Positions 25,314 through 35,745 are shown, counted from the stretch's first letter. The stretch: DNA of 64,000 nt from Desulfurella amilsii (GCF_002119425.1 NZ_MDSU01000018.1:248001-312000), one strand, 5' to 3'. Numbers and translations: made by a program. The notes: a model not told the origin generated them from the sequence alone.

Positions 25314-26663
25314 ATCATTTACTTCGTCGGTATTGGCGGTATTGGGATGAGTTCTATTGCTCAATATTTGCATTCGAAAGGTTTTAAAATAAAAGGCTCG
25401 GATCTAAGCGAAAATAAAAATGTGCTTGCGTTAAAAGAGATTGGTATTGAAGTTCATATAGGTCATAACCCGCAAAATATTACAAACGATGTTGCCTTTG
25501 TTATAGCATCGTCTGCTATAAAAGAAGACAACCCAGAAATTATTGAAGCAATAAAACGTAGTATAAGAGTTTTTAGAAGATATGAACTGCTGGCTTTACT
25601 CTTTAACGAAAAATTCGGTATTGCAATTGCAGGTTCTCATGGAAAAACCACAACTACATCTCTTGCAACAGAACTCTTATGTGAAGCCTCTCTAAATCCT
25701 GCTGCAATTATTGGCGGTAGAATTCAAAAAATAAAACAAAATGTTATGTGTGGAAACAGTAATTTCTTTATTGCAGAGGCGGATGAAAGTGATGGGGGGT
25801 TTTTACTTTTAAACCCAAAAATCGCTATTGTAACCAATATCGACAACGACCATCTAAATTATTACAAAATTTTTGAAAATGAAGTAGAAGCATTCAGAGA
25901 ATTTATAAAAAAAAGCAATTATGCAATATTGAACATTGATGATGAAAATCTATCTAAAATTGCAAATCAATTAGATAAAGGACGTTGTTTTACTTATTCT
26001 TTACATAACAAAAGCGCTCACTTTTGGGCCGAAAATACAATTCATACTGGGAAATTTAGTCAATTTGTTGTTAATACGCCTCAAGGCAAAATTGATATAA
26101 AATTAAATATACCAGGTGCTCACAATATCTCAAACTCATTGGCAATTGTGGGTTTAGCACACATATTACGCATAGAAAAACAACATCTTCAAAAAGCACT
26201 TGAGTTTTTCAGTGGTGTTGATAGAAGATTTAGTTTCAGATCTTTTTTGAAAGATAATGTAGAAGTATATGATGATTATGCACATCACCCAAAAGAGATC
26301 GAGGCTACGCTCCAAGCAGCTAGACAAGTAACTAAATCTCGTGTGGTTGCTATTTTCCAACCACATAGATACACAAGAGTCCAATCTTTAATGGATGAGT
26401 TTTCTAAATGCTTCAGGCTTGCTGATATCGTTTTTTTACTTGACATATATCCAGCTGGAGAAAAATCAATTGAAGACATAAATTCAAAGGTTTTGGCTGA
26501 AAACATTAATAAATTTTCAAATAATTGCGTATATATAGATGATATAAACCGTATAAAGCCAATTTTGCTCAAAGAAACCAAAGCAGGCGATTTGGTAATC
26601 ACGATGGGTGCAGGCGATATAACAAAACTTTCATATCAGCTAAATTCTAATGCATCAAGTTGA
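25314..26663 (+). CDS. murC: UDP-N-acetylmuramate--L-alanine ligase; start codon unresolved
   Basis: MurC adds L-alanine to UDP-MurNAc. Conserved: KIIYFVGIGGIGMSSIAQYL (N-terminal nucleotide fold), the P-loop IAGSHGKTTTTSLA, EADESDGG, IDNDHLNYY and YDDYAHHPKEI. The first ATG in frame, at 25347, is the Met inside GIGGIGM, so starting there would delete the glycine loop. Upstream in frame back to a TAA at 25257 there is no ATG, GTG or TTG. Options are a rare ATT/ATC start near 25314-25317 after AAAGAG, frameshifting from the TrpC-like gene at GGGGG (25263-25267), or a base error in that run. I place the start where homology begins. Confidence 0.9.
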   Translation: MIYFVGIGGIGMSSIAQYLHSKGFKIKGSDLSENKNVLALKEIGIEVHIGHNPQNITNDVAFVIASSAIKEDNPEIIEAIKRSIRVFRRYELLALLFNEKFGIAIAGSHGKTTTTSLATELLCEASLNPAAIIGGRIQKIKQNVMCGNSNFFIAEADESDGGFLLLNPKIAIVTNIDNDHLNYYKIFENEVEAFREFIKKSNYAILNIDDENLSKIANQLDKGRCFTYSLHNKSAHFWAENTIHTGKFSQFVVNTPQGKIDIKLNIPGAHNISNSLAIVGLAHILRIEKQHLQKALEFFSGVDRRFSFRSFLKDNVEVYDDYAHHPKEIEATLQAARQVTKSRVVAIFQPHRYTRVQSLMDEFSKCFRLADIVFLLDIYPAGEKSIEDINSKVLAENINKFSNNCVYIDDINRIKPILLKETKAGDLVITMGAGDITKLSYQLNSNASS

Positions 26664-27459
26664 AATAAATACTAGCAATATAACATCTTTTAAACAACAT
26701 GGTTTTTGTACATTAAATTATATAGAAACCATAGATGACTTTAACAAAATAGAGCAGGGTGGGTTAATTGGTGGTGGTAGCAATTTGCTAATTAAAACAA
26801 ATCATTCTTTATTTAAGCTTTCTAAAACGTTTTCTTATATAAATATAAACAACTCTTTAGTAATCATTGGTGGCTCAACCAGCATAAGTTTTGTAAATAG
26901 AACATTAATAAAAAACGAATTCTCAGGGCTTGAATTTTTAGGTGGTATACCGGCCACTATTGGTGGTTGCGTTAGAATGAATGCCAGCGCTTTTGGAAAA
27001 AGTATAGAAGAAATTTTTGAGTATGCCATTTGCTACAGTGCAGATAAAGGTATCCATACTGTTTATAAAAATGAAGCTAGTTTTGATTATAGAGACTCTA
27101 ACTTTAAAAACAAAATTATTTTGGAAGTAGGTTTGTGCCTTAAAAAAACGCATTCAGATGATATTGAAAAAAAAATTAGAGAAAACATTCAAATTAGACT
27201 TACAAAAGCTCCAATTTTAAGGACATTTGGCAGTACTTTTAAAAATCCCCCACATATGGCTGCTGGAAAATTGATAGAAGAATGCGGTCTTAAGGGGAAA
27301 ACTGTAAATGATGCCATGATTAGTCAAAAACACGCAAACTATATTATAAATTTACATAAGGCCGTCGTAGATGACGTATTGCATTTAATTGACATTGCTA
27401 AAAATAATGTTTATAAAAAGTTCAATATTGAGCTGGAAGAGGAGGTCATAATATTATGA
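26650..27459 (+). CDS. murB: UDP-N-acetylenolpyruvoylglucosamine reductase
   Basis: MurB reduces UDP-GlcNAc-enolpyruvate to UDP-MurNAc with NADPH and FAD. The 269-residue protein shows the FAD-binding GGGSNLLI, GLEFLGGIPATIGGCVRMNA, the YRDSNF motif and the C-terminal AGKLIEECGLKGKTVNDA. It lacks the long insertion of type I MurB and is a type II form. It overlaps murC by 14 bases and ddl by 4. Confidence 0.94.
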   Translation: MHQVEINTSNITSFKQHGFCTLNYIETIDDFNKIEQGGLIGGGSNLLIKTNHSLFKLSKTFSYININNSLVIIGGSTSISFVNRTLIKNEFSGLEFLGGIPATIGGCVRMNASAFGKSIEEIFEYAICYSADKGIHTVYKNEASFDYRDSNFKNKIILEVGLCLKKTHSDDIEKKIRENIQIRLTKAPILRTFGSTFKNPPHMAAGKLIEECGLKGKTVNDAMISQKHANYIINLHKAVVDDVLHLIDIAKNNVYKKFNIELEEEVIIL

Positions 27460-28352
27460 GTATTTTGGTTGTCTGCGGTGGTAACTCATCGGAAAGAGAC
27501 GTATCTATAAAAAGCGGTAGCGCAATACACCAAGCTCTCCAAAATTTAAAATACGATGCGCAAAATTTTATCTGCTACAATAAAAAAGACTGCATTGAAA
27601 CAATATTAGACAGAAAACCAGATATTGTGTTTATTGCCCTACATGGTGGCTTTGGAGAAGATGGTACACTGCAGGCAGCACTTGAAATGCACAATATTAA
27701 ACACACTGGATCAAACTCTCTTTCAAGCAAAATTTGCATGAATAAATTTTTTACAAAAGCTATTTTAAAAGAATATCACATTCCAACCAAACCAGCCTTT
27801 TTAGTAAAAAACATAGAAGATATTGAACATATAAAAAGCTTCCCCGTATGTATAAAACCAAACAGTGAAGGCTCTTCAATTGGTGTTGAATTTGCATACG
27901 ATAACATCCAACTTGAAGCAAAATGTATTGAACTAATTAAACAATTTAAAGAGTTAATCATTGAAGAAAAGATAACTGGTATAGAAGCTACACTTGGTAT
28001 GGTTGATGGCGAATGCCTGCCTCTAATAGAAATTGCACCAAAGAAAGGCTTTTATGATTATAAAAATAAATACACAAAAGGTGCAACTGAGTATATAATA
28101 CCTGCTAGAGTCAACCAGTCTATTATTGATGAAATTAACAGAATTGGAAAAATAATCTACAAAGCTCTTTCATGCAAAGGCGCAATAAGAATTGATATGA
28201 TGCTAGAAAAAAATATACCCTATGTATTAGAAGTAAATACAATACCTGGTATGACTCTAACAAGCCTGCTGCCAAACGCAGCAAAAAATGTAAACATAAG
28301 TTTTGAAATGCTTGTAGAAAAAATACTTAAATCTGCGTATGAAGGACTTTAA
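27456..28352 (+). CDS. ddl: D-alanine--D-alanine ligase
   Basis: A 298-residue ATP-grasp enzyme that joins two D-alanines for peptidoglycan precursors. Visible: CGGNSSERDVSIKSGSAI, VFIALHGGFGEDGTLQA, CIKPNSEGSSIGVE (ATP-grasp) and the Mg-binding EVNTIPGMTLTSLLP. Start coupled to murB by ATGA with GAGGAGG upstream. It lies in the conserved murC-murB-ddl-ftsQAZ order. Confidence 0.95.
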   Translation: MSILVVCGGNSSERDVSIKSGSAIHQALQNLKYDAQNFICYNKKDCIETILDRKPDIVFIALHGGFGEDGTLQAALEMHNIKHTGSNSLSSKICMNKFFTKAILKEYHIPTKPAFLVKNIEDIEHIKSFPVCIKPNSEGSSIGVEFAYDNIQLEAKCIELIKQFKELIIEEKITGIEATLGMVDGECLPLIEIAPKKGFYDYKNKYTKGATEYIIPARVNQSIIDEINRIGKIIYKALSCKGAIRIDMMLEKNIPYVLEVNTIPGMTLTSLLPNAAKNVNISFEMLVEKILKSAYEGL

Positions 28353-29139
28353 GAACTTTAAAACCTATAAAAAACAAAAAAAAGATTACTCTTTAATTAA
28401 AAGAAAAATCTTTTTAATAGTATTATCTGCATGTTTATTTATAGCTTTTTTTTATGGAATATACAAAGGTTTATATTTTCTTAATAACACACAAAAGTCA
28501 AAGTTAAGATATGTATACATTAAAGGAAATAAAATTCTTAAGTCAAGCTATTTAGTTAACACTTTACATACAGGGAATAATACGAAACTTAACAACAAAT
28601 TAAAAGTAGATGTTTACAATAAATTGATGAAAAACCCATTTATTGCTGAATCACGCGTAGCTATTATTAAACCTGATACACTTTATATAGATATTAAAGA
28701 AAAAGTACCATTATGTATCCTAGATTTTAACAACAAGCAGTTTGTTTTTTCTAATAGTGGTCAATACATAACAGACCGCATTGATCCCCAAAAAATAAAC
28801 ATATATAAAATTTTACACATTAAAATGGCAAACTTAACACCTCAAATTAATAATAAAAATGTCATATTAGCACTTGTAGATTTATACAAAAAGTTAGACA
28901 AATTAGAAAAAATTAGTTATATTATGATAGTAGGCAATGAATTTGAAGTTTTTTTAGAAAACGGTGTTATGGTAAAAGCAAATGTATTTAATTGCGATTA
29001 TAATAAATCTACAGGAAGGCTTGAAACAATTTGGCCTAAACTTTTGCCAGATATCAAAAAGATAGAAAGCGTTTCAATATGTTATCCAGATAGAATTATA
29101 ATAAAATGGAAAACAAAGGAGATAAACAGTGGAAGATAG
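28339..29139 (+). CDS. ftsQ: Cell division protein FtsQ
   Basis: A 266-residue bitopic protein: a short basic cytoplasmic segment, one membrane helix at about residues 25-45 (IFLIVLSACLFIAFFYGIYK), then a POTRA domain (LRYVYIKGNKILKSSYLVNT) and a beta domain (ADTLYIDIKEKVPLCIL-like strand pattern). FtsQ scaffolds the FtsB/FtsL divisome subcomplex in the periplasm. Sequence is diverged, so the call leans on topology and position between ddl and ftsA. It overlaps ddl by 14 and ftsA by 11 bases. Confidence 0.86.
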   Translation: MKDFKNFKTYKKQKKDYSLIKRKIFLIVLSACLFIAFFYGIYKGLYFLNNTQKSKLRYVYIKGNKILKSSYLVNTLHTGNNTKLNNKLKVDVYNKLMKNPFIAESRVAIIKPDTLYIDIKEKVPLCILDFNNKQFVFSNSGQYITDRIDPQKINIYKILHIKMANLTPQINNKNVILALVDLYKKLDKLEKISYIMIVGNEFEVFLENGVMVKANVFNCDYNKSTGRLETIWPKLLPDIKKIESVSICYPDRIIIKWKTKEINSGR

Positions 29140-30367
29140 CGGTAGAATTATAGTAGGCTTGGATATAGGCACAACAAAAGTATGCACAGTGGTTGGCAAA
29201 TATGAAACGACAGAATTAAAAATAATAGGCATAGGAACAAACCCATCTTCCGGACTTAGAAAAGGTATAGTGATAAACATAGATCAAGCCGTTGATTCAA
29301 TTAAAAAATCAATATTCAAAGCCGAACAAATGAGCGGTATTAAAATAACAAATGTCTATGCGGGTATTTCAGGTAGTCATATTCGCTCTTATAATTCAAC
29401 TGGCGTGATAGCAGTAAAAGGCAATGAAGTTACAGAACCTGATATAAAAAGAGTAATAGACGGTGCTAAAGCAATTATCATACCACCAGACAGGGAAATC
29501 ATACATGTTATACCGCAAGAATTTATTGTTGATGAGCAAACCGGTATAAAAGAACCCTTAGGCATGTCTTGCATTCGACTTGAAGCTAAAGTGCATGTGG
29601 TTACAGGCGTGGTATCAAATATACAAAATATTATCAAATGTTGCCAAAAAAGTAATTTAAATGTTACTGATATAGTACTTCAGCCAATTGCTTCATCTTT
29701 GGCTGTATTAACACAAGACGAAAAAGACATTGGTGTTTGTTTGGTTGATATTGGTGGTGGTACTACAGATATAGCTGTTTTCTTAAATAATTCCCTTAAG
29801 CATACTTTTATCTTATCCATTGGCGGAGATCATGTAACAAACGATATTTCTGTGGCATTTAGACTACCATACAAAGAAGCCGAAAGCTTAAAAATCAATT
29901 ATGGAACCGCTTTAATTGAAGGTGAATATGAAGATCAGGTTATTGATCTTCAAAGAAACTTCTCTTCAAAAATTAAGCAAATATATAAAAGCGATTTAGC
30001 TCAAGTTATTGAGCCTCGAACGGAAGAAATTTTTTCTTTTGTCAAAGAAGAATTAGAAAAACTAAATATATTGGGTTTACTTGGTGCTGGAATAGTGTTA
30101 ACAGGCGGTAGTGCAATGTTAGAAAATATTACCGATCTAGCAGAAAATGTGTTCAAATTACCAGTTAGAGTAGGCTATCCGATCAATATTGGTGGCATAA
30201 AAGATGCACTGGATAACCCAATGTACTCAACGGCAATTGGTTTAACAATGTATGCAATAGAAAATCGTCAAGAAAAGGGTGATGTTTTAGCAACACCAAT
30301 TAGTGGTGATGCGTCTTTTTCTTCTATTATTTTAAAAATGAAGAAATGGATCAAGGAGATGTTCTGA
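29129..30367 (+). CDS. ftsA: Cell division protein FtsA
   Basis: An actin-like ATPase that anchors FtsZ to the membrane. The 412-residue protein starts at GTG 29129 with AAAGGAG before it. Phosphate-1 IIVGLDIGTTKVCTVV, the 1C domain, phosphate-2 VCLVDIGGGTTDIAVF and adenosine motif GIVLTGGSAMLENI are all present. The C-terminus ILKMKKWIKEMF is the amphipathic membrane-targeting helix. Its TGA overlaps the ftsZ ATG. Confidence 0.96.
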   Translation: MEDSGRIIVGLDIGTTKVCTVVGKYETTELKIIGIGTNPSSGLRKGIVINIDQAVDSIKKSIFKAEQMSGIKITNVYAGISGSHIRSYNSTGVIAVKGNEVTEPDIKRVIDGAKAIIIPPDREIIHVIPQEFIVDEQTGIKEPLGMSCIRLEAKVHVVTGVVSNIQNIIKCCQKSNLNVTDIVLQPIASSLAVLTQDEKDIGVCLVDIGGGTTDIAVFLNNSLKHTFILSIGGDHVTNDISVAFRLPYKEAESLKINYGTALIEGEYEDQVIDLQRNFSSKIKQIYKSDLAQVIEPRTEEIFSFVKEELEKLNILGLLGAGIVLTGGSAMLENITDLAENVFKLPVRVGYPINIGGIKDALDNPMYSTAIGLTMYAIENRQEKGDVLATPISGDASFSSIILKMKKWIKEMF

Positions 30368-31491
30368 TGAGCGATATAAAGCAAAAAAGCAATGAATTAA
30401 TTCGCGAAGGTGCTGTCATAAAGGTTTTAGGTATAGGTGGCGGTGGTTCTAACGCTGTAAATAATATGGTAAAATATGGTATAAAGCATGTAGAATTCAT
30501 ATCTATCAACACAGATAAGCAAGCGCTTGATTTATCGTTATCACCAAACAAATTGCAAATCGGCAGTAATTTAACAAAAGGCTTAGGAGCTGGAAGTGAT
30601 CCTCAAAAAGGCAAAAAGGCAGCAGAAGAAAGCATAGAGGATATTAAAAAAGCTTTGCAAGGCACAGATATGGTCTTTATTACAGCAGGCATGGGTGGTG
30701 GTACAGGCACTGGTGCAAGTCCTGTAGTTGCCAAAGTTGCAAAAGATTTAGGAGCACTAACAATTGGTGTTGTTACCAAACCTTTCAGTTATGAAGGAAA
30801 AAATAAAGAGAAAATTGCAAAAGAGGGTTTAGAAGAACTAAAACAGATTGTTGATAGTATTATTATAGTACCTAATCAAAAGTTATTTGATTTCTATAAA
30901 AATTTAACATTAATTGATGCTTTTAAAAAAGTTGACGATATTTTAAGACAAGCTGTACAAAGCATCGTTGAGCTTGTTCAAAAACCAATCGACAGTGCAT
31001 CATTTATTATTAACATTGATTTCGCCGATGCCCAAACAATAATGAGCGAAAAAGGCATTGCTTTGATGGGAATAGGTGAAGCAGCAGGTGACAATCGCAT
31101 AAAAATTGCAACAGAAATGGCAATCTCAAATCCTCTGCTTGAAAACACCAGCATAGAAGGTGCAAAAGGTATCTTGATGAATATTACAGCAAGCAGCAAC
31201 TTCGGCTTGCAAGAGTTAGAAGAAGCGGCTACCATAATCCAAAATGCTATGAATGATCAAGCAATCTTTAAATATGGTTTCATTGTTAATGATGCACTCG
31301 AGGAAAAAGTTCGTGTAACGATTATTGCAACTGGATTTGATGAAAAGGGCAAAGCTACTTTAACTAAAAAAGGAAGCGCACGATATAGAAACATAGATAA
31401 AGATTATTTTAATGAAATACGAAAAATATCCGAGATGCCTATTGAGGATAAATTTGATATACCAACATATATAAGGAACAAAGAAGAGTAG
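30367..31491 (+). CDS. ftsZ: Cell division GTPase FtsZ
   Basis: The tubulin-like ring protein. The start at 30367 (MSDIKQKSNEL, 374 residues) is chosen because AAGGAG lies 8 bases upstream and the ATG overlaps the ftsA stop; an upstream in-frame ATG at 30346 lies within ftsA. Features: GIGGGGSNAVNNM, tubulin signature GMGGGTGTGASPVVAK, and the T7 loop NIDFADAQTIM. The C-terminus IEDKFDIPTYIRNKEE is the conserved FtsA/ZipA-binding tail. Confidence 0.97.
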   Translation: MSDIKQKSNELIREGAVIKVLGIGGGGSNAVNNMVKYGIKHVEFISINTDKQALDLSLSPNKLQIGSNLTKGLGAGSDPQKGKKAAEESIEDIKKALQGTDMVFITAGMGGGTGTGASPVVAKVAKDLGALTIGVVTKPFSYEGKNKEKIAKEGLEELKQIVDSIIIVPNQKLFDFYKNLTLIDAFKKVDDILRQAVQSIVELVQKPIDSASFIINIDFADAQTIMSEKGIALMGIGEAAGDNRIKIATEMAISNPLLENTSIEGAKGILMNITASSNFGLQELEEAATIIQNAMNDQAIFKYGFIVNDALEEKVRVTIIATGFDEKGKATLTKKGSARYRNIDKDYFNEIRKISEMPIEDKFDIPTYIRNKEE

Positions 31492-31495
31492 TAAA

Positions 31496-32095
31496 TTGAT
31501 TTGGATATTCTTAGTATCTGCTTTTTCTTTTTTGATAGGTAGCGTGCCATCTGGTTATTTAATAGGAAAAAGCAAAGGTATGGATTTAAAATCCGAGGGT
31601 AGTGGCAATATTGGAGCCTCTAACGTTTATAGAGTGCTTGGCAAAAAAGAGGCTTTACTCACTTTGTTGTTTGACATGGCAAAAGGTTTTGTTGCTGTGT
31701 TAATAGTTAAACAATTACCCTTTACACAAAATGTAAAAGAGATTTTAATTTCTATTTCCATAATATTTGTTGTTTTAGGTCATGATTTCTCAATATTTTT
31801 AGGATTTAAAGGTGGCAAAGGTGTGGCTACAACTTATGGCAGTATTTTATTGTATTCAAATTACGCTTTTGTCGGGTTATTTTTGTGGATTTTAATACTT
31901 AAAGTTACAAAATATGCGTCGCTAGCTTCTCTATTATCTTTTACCGTTACTACACTGTTAGTTATAATATTTGAGAGTAGCCTTAAGATGAAAATAGTTT
32001 TTCTTATTTTATTGGGCTTGATGGTAATAAGACACTTTAGTAATATAACTAGATTGTTTACAAATAGCGAACATAAAATAAAAGGGAGCGTTTAA
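31496..32095 (+). CDS. plsY: Glycerol-3-phosphate acyltransferase PlsY
   Basis: PlsY transfers acyl groups from acyl-phosphate to glycerol-3-phosphate, the first step of phospholipid synthesis. The 199-residue membrane protein has about five helices and the three PlsY motifs: GSVPSGYLIGK, SGNIGASNVYRVLG and GGKGVATTYG. The start is TTG at 31496, four bases after the ftsZ stop, with only a weak ribosome site, so translation may be coupled to ftsZ. Confidence 0.94.
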   Translation: MIWIFLVSAFSFLIGSVPSGYLIGKSKGMDLKSEGSGNIGASNVYRVLGKKEALLTLLFDMAKGFVAVLIVKQLPFTQNVKEILISISIIFVVLGHDFSIFLGFKGGKGVATTYGSILLYSNYAFVGLFLWILILKVTKYASLASLLSFTVTTLLVIIFESSLKMKIVFLILLGLMVIRHFSNITRLFTNSEHKIKGSV

Positions 32096-32097
32096 AA

Positions 32098-32379
32098 ATG
32101 GCATTAAATGAAAAAGAAATTAATTTTATCGCAGATAAGATAGTTAATGTAATGATAAAAAAAGGCTTGGTTCAATTAAAAAAAGACAAAATGGTTATTG
32201 CAGACTTTGTTCAGAAAACATTAGAACAAGATGCGCTAAAAGAAAAAGAAATTGACCAAAAAACGCTTTTATACATTGAAAATTATAAAGAACAGATTAT
32301 TCAGGAAAATATCGATCAAACAAAGTTTTTTCAGATGATGAAAAGAAAAGTTGCAGAAAAAGAAGGTTTTGTTTTATGA
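32098..32379 (+). CDS. DUF507-family protein (copy 1)
   Basis: A 93-residue helical, highly charged protein resembling DUF507: ALNEKEINFIADKIVNVMIK at the N-terminus, a central linker with repeated acidic/basic residues and KRKVAEKEGF at the end. No catalytic motif. It is followed with a 4-base overlap by a second DUF507 protein, so the pair may form a heteromer. Function unknown; the family is common in Campylobacterota, Aquificae and Deltaproteobacteria. Confidence 0.7.
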   Translation: MALNEKEINFIADKIVNVMIKKGLVQLKKDKMVIADFVQKTLEQDALKEKEIDQKTLLYIENYKEQIIQENIDQTKFFQMMKRKVAEKEGFVL

Positions 32380-32651
32380 AATACTCAAAAGATAGAATAC
32401 GCAACATAGCAAGAAATATAATAAAAAATCTTGAAAATAATAAATTAGTTGACTTTTTAGTCTCAAGAGATATTCTATTATCAGAGATTGAAAATGTTAT
32501 TGAGGATTATTTTAAGATAAATGCTCAAGCCTATGAAGTTGCTTTAGAGGAAATTAAAAAGAAAAAGAAAATTATGGCCGGCAGTATTGAGTGGGATATC
32601 ACATTTCATCAACTATATGAGCAAGAGCTAAATAAAAGGTTATTAAAATGA
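32376..32651 (+). CDS. DUF507-family protein (copy 2)
   Basis: A 91-residue protein with the same architecture as its neighbour: KYSKDRIRNIARNIIKNLEN, a DVL-type middle (RDILLSEIENVIEDYF) and the C-terminal GSIEWDITFHQLYEQELNKR that is the best match to the DUF507 consensus ending. Overlaps copy 1 and carA by 4 bases each. Unknown function. Confidence 0.75.
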   Translation: MKYSKDRIRNIARNIIKNLENNKLVDFLVSRDILLSEIENVIEDYFKINAQAYEVALEEIKKKKKIMAGSIEWDITFHQLYEQELNKRLLK

Positions 32652-33784
32652 CAAAAGCTTATTTTATATTAGAAAATGGAACAATTTTAAAAGGTTGCTC
32701 TTTTGGCGCAAAAGGTACAACAATTGGTGAAGTTGTATTCAATACAAGTATGAGCGGATATCAAGAAATATTAACAGATCCATCCTATAAAGGCCAAATT
32801 GTTCTTATGACATACCCGCAAATTGGAAATTATGGCATAAACGATATTGATATTGAAAGCGAAAAACCTATGGCAGAAGGATTTATTGTAAAAGAATTAT
32901 CGCCTATAGCATCAAATTTTCGAAGTAAATATACGCTAGATGAATATTTAAAAGCACATTCAATAGTTGGTATTTCTGATATTGATACTCGATATTTGAC
33001 CAAAATTTTACGCCAAAACGGTAGCATGATGGGTATGATAACAACACAAGACTATGCAAAAGATGAACTTATAGCTCAATCGAAAAGTTTAGGCACAATA
33101 ATTGGAAAAGATTTAGTTCAGTATGTCACATGCCCGTCTTCTTATAAATGGGAAGAGCCATTGTATCACTTTGATTTTGAAAATAAAAAGACACAACAAA
33201 ATTTATCCAAAAGGCCAAAGGTCATTGTATATGATTTTGGTACAAAAAAGAACATTTTAAGGCACTTATACAGTGCAGGTTTTGAGGTAATTATTGTAAA
33301 CGCTTATTCAAAATATGAAGACGTTAAAAAACTATCTCCAGATGCTATTTGTTTATCGAACGGTCCCGGAGATCCAAGAGGCTTGAGAGATGAGTATTTG
33401 CAAGAAATAAAAAAAACAATCCTAGAATATCCTACATTTGGTATATGTTTTGGACTGCAAATAATTGCAAGGATATTTGGAGCAGAAATTTATAAATTAA
33501 AATTTGGCCACCACGGCGCTAATCATCCAGTAAAGAATCTACTTACAGAAAAAATAGAAATAACTGTTCAAAACCACAATTACGCAGCAAAGGAAAATAG
33601 CTTAGAAAATAATGGTTTTGAAGTAACATATAAAAATCTAAATGATAATAGCATAGAAGGCGTAAAACACAAAAACTTACCAATATTTGCTGTCCAATAC
33701 CATCCAGAAGCAAGTGCTGGTCCGCATGATTCGCAATATTTATTCGGTGAATTTTACAAAATGGTTATGGGAGGCGTAAATTGA
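32648..33784 (+). CDS. carA: Carbamoyl-phosphate synthase small (glutaminase) subunit
   Basis: CarA hydrolyses glutamine to feed ammonia to CarB for carbamoyl phosphate (arginine, pyrimidines). 378 residues: N-terminal GEVVFNTSMSGYQEILTDPS, LSNGPGDPRGL, the class I amidotransferase nucleophile in FGICFGLQIIARIFG, GHHGANHPV, and the His/Glu pair in FAVQYHPEASAGP. carB is not adjacent. Overlaps DUF507 copy 2 and the lpxC TTG start. Confidence 0.96.
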   Translation: MTKAYFILENGTILKGCSFGAKGTTIGEVVFNTSMSGYQEILTDPSYKGQIVLMTYPQIGNYGINDIDIESEKPMAEGFIVKELSPIASNFRSKYTLDEYLKAHSIVGISDIDTRYLTKILRQNGSMMGMITTQDYAKDELIAQSKSLGTIIGKDLVQYVTCPSSYKWEEPLYHFDFENKKTQQNLSKRPKVIVYDFGTKKNILRHLYSAGFEVIIVNAYSKYEDVKKLSPDAICLSNGPGDPRGLRDEYLQEIKKTILEYPTFGICFGLQIIARIFGAEIYKLKFGHHGANHPVKNLLTEKIEITVQNHNYAAKENSLENNGFEVTYKNLNDNSIEGVKHKNLPIFAVQYHPEASAGPHDSQYLFGEFYKMVMGGVN

Positions 33785-34686
33785 GAAAACAAAGAACAAT
33801 CAGTGAAATTGTCAAAGTGTCTGGCATAGGCGTTCATACAGGGAAAAAAGTAGATGTTGTAATAGAACCTGCACCAGAAAATACAGGCATAGTTTTTCAT
33901 AGAACAGATAAAAATGTTTTTATTAAAGCTAATCAAGTTAATGTAGTTGATACAACTTTATCAACTACATTAGGAATAAACGGAATATATGTGAAAACTG
34001 TGGAACATTTATTGTCAAGCTTATATGCATTAAATATAGATAACTGTATTATAAAAATAGACAATGAAGAAGTACCTATACTTGACGGTTCGAGTGCGTC
34101 TTGGGTATATTTGTTAAAAAGTGCTTCGTTTGTTGAACAAAAACATTACAAAAAAGTTCTTATTGTAACCAAACCTGTAAAAATTAAAGATAGCGGCAAA
34201 TTTGTTGCACTTCTACCTTGCAGAAAATTTAAAATAAGTTATTCCATTTCATTTGATGGTACTTTTATAAATAAACAAAAATATGAATTGGAAATAAACG
34301 AGCAAAGTTTTATAAAAGAAATCAGCAAAGCAAGGACATTTTGTTTTTTAAGAGATATTGAGTATATGCAACAAAATAATTTAGCACTTGGGGGTAGTTT
34401 AGATAATGCTGTTGTAGTTGATGATTATGGCATAGCAAATGAAGATCCACTAAGATATGAAAATGAGTTTGTAAGGCACAAAATTCTTGATGCAATCGGT
34501 GATTTATCAATTTTAAATTACGATATAAAAACTCACTATATTGCATACAAATCAGGTCATAATTTAAATTATAGACTTGTATCAAGTTTGCTTGAAGATA
34601 AAAAATCTTATGTCATTATAGGCTCACCAAAACAAGAAACACAAATTTTAGAAAACTTAGGTTATTTGAGCCCAGTTGTTGGTTAA
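33781..34686 (+). CDS. lpxC: UDP-3-O-acyl-N-acetylglucosamine deacetylase
   Basis: LpxC is the committed zinc-dependent step of lipid A synthesis. The 301-residue protein begins at TTG 33781 (RTISEIVKVSGIGVHTG). Zinc ligands appear as His in VKTVEHLLSSL and His/Asp in FVRHKILDAIGDL; the acid/base Glu-Asp pair EVPILDGSS is present. It proves an LPS-type outer membrane. It overlaps carA by 4 bases and is the last gene before the galE promoter. Confidence 0.95.
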   Translation: MRKQRTISEIVKVSGIGVHTGKKVDVVIEPAPENTGIVFHRTDKNVFIKANQVNVVDTTLSTTLGINGIYVKTVEHLLSSLYALNIDNCIIKIDNEEVPILDGSSASWVYLLKSASFVEQKHYKKVLIVTKPVKIKDSGKFVALLPCRKFKISYSISFDGTFINKQKYELEINEQSFIKEISKARTFCFLRDIEYMQQNNLALGGSLDNAVVVDDYGIANEDPLRYENEFVRHKILDAIGDLSILNYDIKTHYIAYKSGHNLNYRLVSSLLEDKKSYVIIGSPKQETQILENLGYLSPVVG

Positions 34687-34693
34687 GTTTTAA

Positions 34694-34724
34694 TTGGTAA
34701 GACATTATTTTAACTTCGTATAAT
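34694..34724 (+). promoter_or_regulatory. Candidate promoter for galE
   Basis: A perfect TATAAT at 34719 lies 32 bases before the galE ATG. The best upstream element TTGGTA is at a long 19-base spacing, so the -35 is weak. Confidence 0.45.
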
Positions 34725-34752
34725 TTACATTATGTCAACTCAAGGTAGGTAG

Positions 34753-35739
<987 letters not shown>

Positions 35740-35745
35740 GATTCT

